This document shows positions 49,365 through 59,421 of a stretch of 64,000 nucleotides of DNA, in pieces. Positions within the stretch are counted from its first letter, which is position 1. Each line of letters begins with the position of its first letter. The stretch comes from Phoenix dactylifera (taxonomy: Eukaryota; Streptophyta; Magnoliopsida; Arecales; Arecaceae). The notes under the pieces are model-generated. The model was not told the origin of the DNA, did not search any database, and worked only from the letters and a program-made list of their open reading frames with translations. The DNA is taken from contig NC_052402.1 in NCBI RefSeq assembly GCF_009389715.1, positions 20,912,956 through 20,976,955 of the forward strand, written 5' to 3'. Position numbers and translations under genes: made by a program.

Positions 49365-51472
49365 ATGGGTCTCGGTCCCGAGGAAGTAGGGTCGAGTTTG
49401 TCGGGGGAGGAGTTGGAGTTGATCCGCTCCCGGTTCTTCTTCCAGCCCGGATTTCGTCTCGAAACTGCGGGACCGGAGGATAGGGCGACGCGGCCGCCCC
49501 CAGGTCGGATCGCGGTTCACCGCGAGACGCTCTGGGCCGGCCTGCGGTTCCCTGTTCACGAGTTCGTGAACAGCTTGCTGGTAGAGTACCAACTCGTTCC
49601 AGCACAGCTTGCTCCGAACTCGTGGAGGACCATAATCGGGTTCTTGTCCTTGTGTCTTGCGCACGGGATCCCGACCTCGGTGAGTGTTTTCCGCCGGTGT
49701 TTTTTATTAAAGAAAAATCCGGCGGATGCAGGGTAGCTATACTTCGCCTTACGGGGCGGTATGTCACTTTTTCAGGGTGCCCCTTCCTCTATTCATGAGT
49801 GGAAGGGGAAATTTTTCTTTCTTGCATCCGAGGTGCCGTGGGGGTTCAACCCGAGGTGGGGGCACCCTCGGTTGAAGGCTCTCAATAGGCTCTCCGAGCC
49901 TTCGGGGAGGGAGTTGAGGGTCTTGGACTCCCTACGGGCCCTCGGGAAGGGGTTCAACCTGACCGAGCTCTTACGGGAGGACGCCTTGGCGAGCGTAGGC
50001 TTGAGTTCAGCGCGCCCCGAGGGTAAGGGTAGTCGCATCGCTTCGTTTTTATCTGCTTTCTCTTCTCATAAATATTGGTCTGACACTTAAGAAAATTTTT
50101 GGTTTCAGATATCCCCCACATGCCGACCAGCAACACGTCCCTTTTCTCTCGAATAAAGAGGCGAGAGGCCGAGGCCGGGGGGGCTATTCCCCAGCCTCGG
50201 AAAAAGTCGAGATCGGCCGGTGCTTCTTCATCGGCCGGGACGAGAGGCCCAGAGGCGGGGGCCTCCGCAGCCGACCAGGGGCGGACGTCGGCCGCCGGTG
50301 ATGCGGGCTCGGCGGCCCCGCCTTGTCCTGCCCCCGTCGCCCAGCGGGGGCCGACCATGATCCACCTGCAACGATCGGGGCCTGAGCCGAGAAGAGGCCC
50401 CGAGGTCCCCAGTTCGGGAGAGCCGAGCTCTTCAAGGGGGCCAAGGGAGGAATCGGCCGAGCCGGGGTCCCCTCTCCTCGAGGGGAGCTCGGCTATACAC
50501 GACGCCGATGTCGCACGAGCCGTGTTTCGGCGTGCGATGCTTCCAGCGGACCGGGCCGAGTTCCGGAACTTGCCGCTGGAAGAGATCGTCGACGGTACCT
50601 ACCGCAATACCGTTCGGGTAAGCTACTTTCCCAACTTTCCTTAGGCTACTGGCGAACACGCTGTATGTTTTTCGACTCATAATTGCTTCATCCTTTTCCT
50701 CTTGCAGCACATTCACGAGGTCGACACCCTGGTATTCATTGCCCAAGGGTGTCAAGAAGAGACTCGGCGGCTCAGCCGGCAATTGGAGCCGGCTAAGAAA
50801 AGAATTGCTGAGTTGGAGGCGGCACTGGCCGAGGCCGAGGCCGAGGCGCGGAGGGAGGCCACTGAGGCCGGGCGCCTAGCTATGGTCGAGGTGCTCGAGG
50901 AGGAAAGGGCCGCCCATTCGCTGGCCAAGTCGGCCCTGCGCGCCTCGGAGGCGCGACTGGGGGAGGCCCAGTCCAAGATCGCGGGCCTCAAGTACGAGGG
51001 CGGGGTCTTCCGCCTCAAGATCGAGCAGCTTGAGGCCCGGGAGAAGAGGGCGCTCGAGCGAGCCGAGAATGCCGTGGAGCTCTTCAAGGAGTCGGAGGAG
51101 TTCCGCGACATGCTAGAGGAGGAGACTGTGGACGGGTTTCTCCGGGGCTTTGATAACTTCCGAAAGCAGATGGCTCGGATCTGCCCCCAGTTCGACCTTT
51201 CGACGATCCGTCCGAGGATGAGGCTGGGGTACAGCTCCGACTCTGACGACGTTCCTGCCGCCCTTATGTCCGAAGAAGATCTCGCTGAGGCCGAAGCCGA
51301 GGCAGCCGAGCCGGCGGTGGCGGAGGCCCTCCCTCACGAAACCAGCGAGAACGTTCCCGCGGCGCCAGCCGAGGCCCCCGCCGCAGACCCCGAGTCCGTA
51401 CCCGCCGAAGGCCCCCAGGTCATCGCCGTGGACGACCCCGAGGGTGACGCGGACGCTGCTGCCGCCTCTTAG
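49365..51472 (+). pseudogene. Tat-element additional antisense ORF (Transposase_28, putative gypsy-type), one nonsense codon
   Basis: Three exons, 49365-50022, 50109-50617 and 50708-51472, joined by GT-AG introns, give 643 codons in one frame. The N-terminal part (RPPPGRIAVHRETLWAGLRF, PVHEFVNSLLVEYQLVPAQL, NSWRTIIGFLSLCLAHG, WKGKFFFLASEVPWGF) is the plant 'putative gypsy type transposon' domain PF04195. The middle is Gly/Ala/Ser/Pro-rich. Residues of exon 3 form a long coiled coil (RIAELEAALAEAEAEARREA) and an acidic Ala/Glu-rich tail. A TAG at 49734-49736 interrupts exon 1 where a residue is expected after DAG; the same frame continues after it. The biochemical role of these aORFs is unknown. 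The start at 49365 is the first ATG in frame; the region upstream is leader. Confidence 0.8.
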
Positions 51473-52571
51473 GACTTAGGCTTTTATCTTCTCTTTACTG
51501 TAAATGAGGTCGGCCTTCACATTTGTTAAACGGCCGACCTCCAATTTTGTACTTAGCCTTTCGGCATTTTGCTAATGAAAGTATCTTTTTTTTTGCCATT
51601 CTGTGCTTACTTTTCCTTTTTTCTCCTTTAGTCGTAAGCGAGACCGGTGCTTTAACTCATTATTTTACCGACCCTCGACTTTTCGTCCTAGCCTTTGGGC
51701 TGCTTGATAAAGACATGTTCTTTGGCTGTGTTTTGCTCTTCTTTTCCTTAGCTTATTTAAGTGTCCAACAAATTTCACCAGGTGTTGGAGCTCGGATTTT
51801 AGAGCTCACAGGGGTTGTTGGGCTCGGTTTTCGGATTCTTGAGGCACCAAGTTCGGGCCTCGGACCCCCGGAAGGGGCCTTATCAGACTTGCATAAGTCA
51901 TTATTGGGGCACTTGGCCGAGCTTTCGAGTTCGGCTTTTTGGGGCGTAGGTTCACAAGAATGTCAGGGCTGTTCCCTGACGGGGGCATGAGCCAATAGCC
52001 AAGCCGCCGTCGGGGCTTTCACGGTCGTTGCCCTCGGACTTCACCGAGGTTCCGGCAAGCAGAGTTGGAAACTGTAGAGGGTACCTCGGCCTTCTTGGGC
52101 TCGATTAGCACGCCCGCGGTCGAGGTCATCTTCGATTGATGCCTCGATGTATGGGGGCCGAATCGGACCCTTGCTCGAAAAGGTTTGCATGAGTTGTCAT
52201 GGGGGTTATCGGTAGGGGGAGCATGCATGAGGTCGATGGGACCTTGGTCTTAGACCGACTTGTAGGGGCGACCCGGCCTTGGCCGGGGTAAATTCCCAAC
52301 CTCGATCGGGATTTCGCTAGCAATATGTAGATAAATATAACAAGGCGGGCGTCGAGCGGGATGTACCTTTTGCGCCTCCGTAGTTGCGCGCTTTATAGCG
52401 GAGCGGATTGCCTTGTTCCCTCGTCGACCTTCGGAGTCACTCTTCGGCTTGGGATCGTGGGAGCTTGGGCTTCCTACGAGCCTGGCGGCGCCTTCCGAGG
52501 TCGAGGGAGTTTGCGACTCTACGGTCGATTCTCGGGACATCTCGAACATAGTTGAGGGATAACACACTAGA
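51473..52571. other. untranslated region of Tat element between aORF and tandem array
   Basis: GC-rich, rich in GAGGTCGG/CCGACCTC words; no coding frame with recognisable motifs. The frame at 51523-51990 has no family character. Confidence 0.5.
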
Positions 52572-53392
52572 TTGAGGGGGCCGGGGCCACATTCCCGATC
52601 CGGGATGCTTCCCGAGGTCGATGGAGTTTGGAACTCTACGGTCGACCTTCGGGGCATCCCGGCCTTAATTGAGGAATCTTGCGTCAGGTCGGTGGGTCTG
52701 GAAACGCTCTACCGACCTGCGATACGTCCCGGGGTCGAGGGAGTTTGGGATTCTACGGTCGACCCCCGGGGCATCCCGACCTTAGTCGAGGAATCGTTCG
52801 CCAGGTCGACGGGTCTGGGTACGCTCTATCGACCTGCGACGCTTCCCGATGTCGAGGGAGTTTGGGACTCTACGGTCGACCCTCGGGGCATCCCGACCTT
52901 AGTCGAGGAATCTTGCGTCAGGTCGGTGGGTCTGGGAACGCTCTACCGACCTGCGATACGTCCCGGGATCGAGGGAGTTTGGGACTCTACGGTCGACCCC
53001 CGGGGCATCCCGACCTTAGTCGAGGAATCGTTCGTCAGGTCGACGGATCTGGGTACGCTCTATCGACCTGCGACGCTTCCCGAGGTCGAGGGAGTTTGGG
53101 ACTCTACGGTCGACCCTCGGGGCATCCCGACCTTAGTCGAGGAATCTTGCGTCAGGTCGGTGGGTCTGGGAACGCTCTACCGACCTGCGATACGTCCCGG
53201 GGTCGAAGGAGTTTGGGACTCTACGGTCGACCCCCGGGGCATCCCGACCTTAGTCGAGGAATCGTTCGTCAGGTCGACGGGTCTGGGTACGCTCTATCGA
53301 CCTGCGACGCTTCCCGAGGTCGAGGGAGTTTGGGACTCTACGGTCGACCCTCGGGGCATCCCGACCTTAGTCGAGGAATCTGAGGATCACAG
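52572..53392. repeat. 117-bp tandem array in 234-bp dimers
   Basis: About seven monomers. GCGTCAGGTCGGTGGGTCTG occurs at 52681, 52915 and 53149 (period exactly 234), alternating with a CCAGGTCGACGGGTCTGGG/GTCAGGTCGACGGGTCTGGG type offset by 117. Each monomer contains TTTGGGA(T/C)TCTACGGTCGAC, CGGGGCATCCCGACCTTAGT and CGAGGAATC. Monomers within a type are nearly identical. Because 117 is divisible by three and stop-free, two plus-strand frames stay open through it; neither is taken as a protein. Confidence 0.95.
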
Positions 53393-53497
53393 ATGACCCA
53401 ACATTAGAAGAAATAATCATAATCATTGAAATGGGCGAATTATTTGTAGAAAGGAGACTGAGTTCATATTCCTGATCGTCTTGAACCCCTAGGGGTT

Positions 53498-56394
53498 TCA
53501 TTGGTAGTACATTCGTAGATTCTCGGAGTTCCAGCTTCGCGGAATTGGAGTTCCCTCTAGGGATTTCAACTTGTATGCTCCGGGTCGTTGTACTCGGGCG
53601 ATTTGATACGGCCCTTCCCAATTTGGGGCGAGTTTTCCCTGCTCGGTCGGTTGAGAAGCCTCGGCTCTCCTGAGGACAAGATCCCCTACTTTGAAGAGCT
53701 TGGGCTTAACTCTGGAGTTGTAGTATTGGGCCGTTTTCTGTTGGTATCTTGCCATACGGACCCGGGCGACCTCTCGTGTCTCTTCAACGAGGTCCAGGTT
53801 GTTTCTGAGCCGGAAAGAGTTGGTGTCGGGGTCGTAATGCTCCACCCTTGAAGAAGGGAGGCCGATTTCCAGCGGGATGACGGCCTCAGTGCCATATGCT
53901 AGGTTGAAGGGGGTCTCTCCTGTGGGCAGTCGGAACGTAGTCCGGTACGCCTAGAGGACGTTGTACAAGTCCTCGACCCACTGTCCTTTGGACCGATCAA
54001 GCCTAGCTTTGAGTCCCTGCAAAATGGTACGGTTAGTTACCTCAGTTTCCCCGTTTGTCTGGGGATGGGCGACCGAGGTGAAGCGGTGGTCGATGCCGAG
54101 CTCAGAGCAAAATTTCCTGAAGTGGACATTGTCGAACTGTCGGCCATTGTCGGATATAAGGATACGGAGAAGTCCGAATCTGCAAATTATGGACTTCCAC
54201 ACGAAGTCCCGCATCTTTTGCTCGGTGATCCGGGCTGCAGGTTCGGCTTCGACCCATTTGGTGAAGTAGTCGATGGAGACGACCAGAAATTTTCTTTGCC
54301 CGGTGGCCAGAGGAAAGGGCCCCAGAATGTCAATCCCCCATTGGGCAAACGGCCAGGGGGCGATGATTGAAGTTAGCAGGGCCGAAGGTCAGCGTTGGAT
54401 GTTAGCATTCCGTTGGCACCGGTCACACTTCCGAACGAAATCCGTCGCATCTTTCTGGAGCGTGGGCCAGTAATATCCTTGTCGCAGAATCTTATGGGCT
54501 AATGCCCGACCTCCCAGGTGATTGCCGCAGATTCCTTCGTGGACCTCTCGGAGGGCATAGTCCGCCTCAGAGGGGCGGATGCATCTGAGAAGAGGAGAAG
54601 TAAATGATCGACGATAGAGTCTGTTTTCATATAAGACATACCGGGGAGCTTGGCGCTTGATCCGGCGAGCCTCTGTCTCATCATGGGAAAGGGTTCCGTC
54701 CTGGAGATAGCAGACGAACCCGTCGATCCAGCTCGGTTCAAAGTCGATGCACATGGTGGGTTCTGGTTCATCCGTGCTGGGAGTCCGAAGATACTCGAGC
54801 GTTGTCCCCGTGGAAAGCTCGCTCATGCGGGAGGTCGCTAGGTTGGACAACTGGTCTGCCCTGAGATTCTCCGCTCTGGAAATGTGTTGGATACTGAAAG
54901 AGCTCAGGGTAGACACGAGTTCCCGTACTTTTTGGAGATATTTCTGCATGGATGGCTCTTTTGCTTCAAAGTCCCCCTGGATCTGGCTTACTACCAGCTG
55001 GAAATCACTGAAGGCCTTCAGGTCTTCTACTTTCAGCTCCTTTGCTAACTTGAGCCCGGCGATGAGAGCCTCATACTCGGCCTCGTTGTTCGAGGCCGGA
55101 AACTCGAGGCGTAAGGCTTGCTCGGCCACCACTCCTTCTGGGCTGGTGAGGATGAGTCCAGCCCCGCTACCCCCCGAAGTTGACGACCCGTCTGAGTGTA
55201 GGACCCATGGTAGTCTTGGGGTTTCCTCTATGGATACGGATGGTAGCTCGGGGTCGTCCGGCAGGGTGCACTCTACGATGAAGTCGGCGAGTATTTGAGC
55301 TTTAATAGCCGGCCTGGGCCGATATTCGAGGTCAAATTCTCCGAGCTCGACCGCCCATTTGGCGATCCTCCCCGCATGATCCGACCTTTGCAGTATTTGC
55401 TTCATAGGCTGGTCGGTCAGTATGGTTATTGTGTGGGCTTGGAAGTAAGGCCTGAGTCTCCGAGCTGAAATGATAAGAGCAAAGATCGTCTTCTCAAGTT
55501 TGGAATATCGAGTCTCAGCATCCCTGAGGACCCGGCTGATGTAGTAGACCGGCTTTTGGAGCTTGTCCTCTTTCCGGACGAGGACTGAGCTCACTGCAAC
55601 TGGGGAGACGGCCAGGTATAAGTAAAGGACTTCGTCCCTCTGAGGCTTGGTGAGCAGCGGGGGAGAGGCCAGAAGGCTCCTGAGCTCTTCAAAGGCCTGC
55701 TGGCATTCTTCTGACCACCGGAAATCCTTTGGCCGCTTGAGGATCTTGAAGAATGGGAGGCAGCGCTCAGCCGATCGGGAGACAAATCTCCCCAAGGCGG
55801 CAACCCGCCCGGTAAGCCGCTGCACCTCCTTGACTGTCCTCGGGGGCGTCATTTCTTGCAGCGCTCGGATTTTCTCGGGATTGGCTTCAATTCCGCGCTG
55901 GGTTACTATGAAACCCAGAAACTTGCCCGAGGTGACTCCGAACGCGCACTTCGCTGGGTTGAGCTTCATTCGATATCCCCTGAGCTTGGAGAACGTTTCG
56001 TTGAGGTCAGCTACATGGTGCTCCGCCGCTCGGCTCTTCACCAGCATGTCGTCCACGTAAACTTCCATATTTCGGCCGATCTGGTCTTTAAAAATTTGGC
56101 TGACCAGCCTCTGATAGGTGGCTCCAGCATTTTTCAGGCCGAAGGGCATCACCTTGTAGCAATAGGTGCCCTTGTCGGTGATGAAGGCCGTCTTCTCCTC
56201 GTCTTCTGGCGCCATTCGAATTTGATTGTACCCCGAGAAGGCGTTCATAAAAGTCAGCAGTTGGTGTCCTGAGGTGGAATCGACGAGCTGGTCGATGCTT
56301 GGGAGGGGGAAACTGTCTTTTGGGCAAGCCTTGTTCAGGTCGGTGTAGTCCACGCACATGCGCCATTTTCCGTTGGCCTTCTTTACGAGGACTA
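53498..56394 (-). pseudogene. pol: Tat-clade pol: RT, RNase H, aRNH, integrase (disrupted)
   Basis: One continuous minus-strand frame from 56394 to 53498, broken by TGA at 54389-54391 and TAG at 53951-53953. It enters mid-RT with VLVKKANGKWRMCVDYTDLN. Motif A reads FMNAFSGYNQI, so the usual first catalytic Asp is Asn (codon 56243-56245); YVDD is intact (YVDDMLVKS). A degenerate RNase H follows (LYLAVS, TDQPMKQIL), then a second RNase H with D (LHSDGSS), E (NNEAEYEAL), D (FSDFQLVV) and D (RADQLSNL). The integrase has an HHCC finger (HEGICGNH..CDRCQR), core D (WGIDILGPFP), D (ISDNGRQF) and E (NGETEVTNR), and a C-terminal VGDLVLRR/APNWEGPYQI region. The stops, the Asn substitution and the insertion at 56394/56395 all make it non-functional. 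Confidence 0.9.
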
Positions 56395-58188
56395 TGATGA
56401 GAGCACAAAAGTGCGACCTACATGTTACTAAAATTAGTGTTATTGTTAACCGATAATAATAAATTCACTAGATTAATATTATATTTGGATTTAACATAGA
56501 TTAGTATAAATTATAGATAAAATGCACATTGAGTACAAATTTGACTTCAGATCGGGTCCGAATCGGATCCATTTCTTTTGAGCTTTTGGAAAATAATTTT
56601 GGGCAAATCTAAATTTGCCATAAGGTGCTGGGTGACCCATGACTTGAAAGAATTGCACTTGACCTCCAGCCAGAATAGATGACCCAAAATTTCATATCAT
56701 ACTATATGACTAATCGGATGGAACTTGATGTCTCCCATATCCTCCCAGCCGTCCGCACGCATCACAAAGCTCTCGGCTCCTCCCTCCTTCCGCGTTCAAG
56801 ATCCACCGCATCCGTGACACACCTCTGCACCCACGGATCCATGTCCTTCCCGTGGTCCCGTTCTTCAACGCCTCAGCCCGCCAGCCAGCCACACCTTCCG
56901 CTCCTTCCCAGCAACCAAAGAAGGAAGTCCTTCCGCGTGCCAGCCACCGTGCCAGCAACGCCCGGAATCCCATCATCCCGAAATCCCAGCACCCAAAGAA
57001 GGAAGCCCCAGCCGTGATCCAATCTTCGGCGATCCCGCACCGCGTTCCCACCTTTCGTTTCAGCTTCCAGCATCTTTCCTCTTCCGCTTCCAATCCCGAC
57101 GATCCCCCACCGCGTCTTCATCGCATCTCCTTCCGTTTGTGATCAAGGAACCGCATCTCACTGCTTCCCGAATCAGCATCCACTGCATCCGTGGTCAATC
57201 TCCTCAACGGATCACGCCAAGATCGCTCCTCCTCCGCCTCGCAGCCGTCCATCTCACCGCATCCAGCTCCTCCCAGCAGCCGTCCACGAAGCTTCCGCCC
57301 GTGATCAGCGATCCAGCCTGCTCCCAGCGCCCGGATCTCGTCCGTGATCGACTCCTCCCCGCGTCCTCACCGCGTCTGCCATCTCCCTTCCGCATCAGGC
57401 GTCCGTCCGCGGCTATAAGAAGAGAAGGAGGAAGAGGGAAGGAGGGTGTGCTCGGTTGGGGTGGGAACCAAAGGAGGAGTCGGCTGGGTGTTGAGAAGAA
57501 GAAACAGAGCAAGGCTCTGTTCTTGGGAAGAAGAAAGGAATAAAGAAAGTATTTTATTTTGGGAGCTCCACCGTGGGAGAGAGAGGGAGAAGAAAAGTGA
57601 CTTGTTCTACTTTCTTTTTCTTTATTTTATTTACAAAAGAGAAGGAGTATTAGGTCTAATCTCCATTGTTATTTGTAATCGGTGTTATTTTTTATCAAAT
57701 CTATCATTTCTTTTTCATGCAATCCTTGTTCTAGGTTTAGTTTAATTTCTATTTTCTTCATGCAATGGTTTAATTTTTCTTTTTATACAATACATTAAAT
57801 TTTCCTTTATGCAGTTTCTTCTTGTTTTCATCCATTTTTATTTATGCCAGAGCTTTTTTTTTGATTAGTTAAAAATATAAATGCTCTTTAAATCTAAGTA
57901 CATGTCTTTTTATTATTTTTAAATAGAAAAATAATTCTCCAGTAGACTAGAGAATTCATCATCATCCCCGATACAATGTTTTTCTTCTATTATTCAAAAA
58001 TCGACTTTGAATCCGAGTGAACGTTCTAATTTTTATGCAACTCCAATCACCTCCCTGTGGATCGACCTCTTACAACCACTATTCTTCGAGTAGAACAGGT
58101 AAGAGTAAAATTAAATTTAACTTTTGTCCGTCGGTTCTAACAACGATCTGTCTAGCATATTTTTAGTTAGACAGGAATCGGACGAACA
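56395..58188 (+). repeat. 5' LTR of Athila-like element, about 1,794 bp
   Basis: Starts TGATGAGAGCAC; end placed at the last CA before the primer-binding site (GACGAACA). Contains a GC-rich, CCGCATC/CAGC-rich half (56740-57410), TATA box 57414, AATAAA at 57539-57544. The frames at 56679-57543 lie in this LTR and have no known domain. Confidence 0.8.
57414..57420 (+). promoter_or_regulatory. LTR TATA box
   Basis: TATAAGA in a CGGC context, followed about 120 nt later by AATAAA (57539-57544), giving a plausible U3-R-U5 order. Confidence 0.45.
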
Positions 58189-58194
58189 AAATTT

Positions 58195-58211
58195 TGGCGC
58201 CGTTGCCGGGA
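58195..58211 (+). other. primer-binding site, tRNA-Asp type
   Basis: TGGCGCCGTTGCCGGGA is complementary to the 3' end of plant tRNA-Asp (…CCCGGCAACGGCGCCA), the primer used by Athila-type elements. It lies six bases after the LTR's CA. Confidence 0.8.
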
Positions 58212-59421
58212 AGGCAAATCGAGAAGCAAGAACGATCACGAAGATCAAATCAAATTTTGGATGTCCGAAGTGAACGTACTCCGGTAGTAAGTTTTTATTT
58301 TTATTAATTTTCCTTATTTTGATAATTTCTAGTTAATAATTTCGTAGTTATTAAATTCTGAAATTTGAAATTCAAAAAAAAAAATTAAAATTAAAAAAAA
58401 AATTCAAAAATTCAAAAAATTTTTAAATTCAAAATTTGAATTCTGAGATTCGAAATTTGAAGTTTAAAAAAAAAAATTTTCTAATTAAATCAAAAAAATA
58501 TAAAAAAAAATTATTATTTTTGCTAGTAATTGATAGGGTGCAATCCCCCGAGGTTATCATGCCTCTATTGGGACTCCTCACGGAGTAATCTCCAGAGCTT
58601 ATTCAACGGGTATTCGGAGATTGACTGACGCATAAGAATTGTGTTTAGTTTACATTCAAGTTATTGCTATATAAATAATAATAATAAAAAAAAATATAAA
58701 TAAAAATAAAAAAAAATTATAAAAAAAAATAAAATAAAAAAAAAATTTTGCTTGCTCATTTAATCAATACAACCTAATGACATTGCGTAAACTTTAAAAA
58801 AAAAATATTGATTATTTGCTGCATTTAGTATTAAGCATTTGCATAAAGTAATTAAGGGCAAAACCCATTAAAAAGATAAGGTCGGGAAGTCATTACCTGT
58901 CCTTAGCCCAAAAATCACCACCTTGCATACTTATCCTAAGCCAAATTAAATTAAAATCAAATTAGACGTTGGCCTTAGGGTTTTCGAGCTCAATTAGGCT
59001 CTTGGAAAGAAGCGGCTGAAAGCCACTCCAGTGAGGATTTAGTAATTGGTGATGTCTAGGAAAGTTTTACAACAGTAAGAACTGTTACGGGTATTGTGGT
59101 ATCGGTGTATCCCTTCTGGCACCACCGCACACCCCGGGACTTTCCTGGTCACTGGTTACTGGATCACTTAACTGGTAAGCTCAAGCTTAATCTGAAAGAG
59201 AGATTAGGAGCTGTCTAATCTAGAGAGAATTTCAGAAACTTTTTAACCTGATAAGTCTCTGTGCAACTAGATTTAAGAAGCTACTAAACCTCACTTAGCT
59301 CTAAGACTAATAGGGTCAAATTGTTGTGTGGTGTTGATTGTGGTCATCTTGGTCTAGCCCTTCTTCTTATCTTTTAGGATTTCGTTTAAAAAATTGAGTC
59401 TAATTAAGTTGTGGAAAATGT
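58212..59421 (+). other. 5' leader of the Athila-like element
   Basis: 1.2 kb of untranslated sequence between primer-binding site and gag, with A/T-homopolymer stretches (58370-58515, 58670-58745). No coding frame. Confidence 0.6.

Larger units (their letters stand above)
47642..56394 (-). mobile_element. Ty3/gypsy retrotransposon, Tat clade, 5' part beyond an inserted element
   Basis: In minus-strand order: RT, RNase H, second RNase H (aRNH), integrase, 117-bp tandem array, a plus-strand antisense ORF, polypurine tract, 3' LTR. The paired RNase H domains and an extra ORF between integrase and 3' LTR in opposite orientation are diagnostic of the Tat/Retand/Ogre lineage. The element is cut inside RT at 56394 by the Athila-like element; its protease, gag and 5' LTR must lie past the right end of that insertion, outside the window. 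GC-rich relative to the host. Confidence 0.9.

Noticed and set aside
52572..53392. CRISPR-like array
   Set aside because: Repeats are contiguous 117-bp monomers without unique spacers, inside a plant retrotransposon.
52572..53396. A 274-residue repeat protein encoded by the 117-bp array
   Set aside because: A second frame is equally open, the monomer length is a multiple of three without stops, and there is no start context or conservation argument. Tandem DNA explains it.
54747..56272. Plus-strand frames of 90-183 codons opposite Tat pol
   Set aside because: Antisense shadows of the RT/RNase H coding frame.
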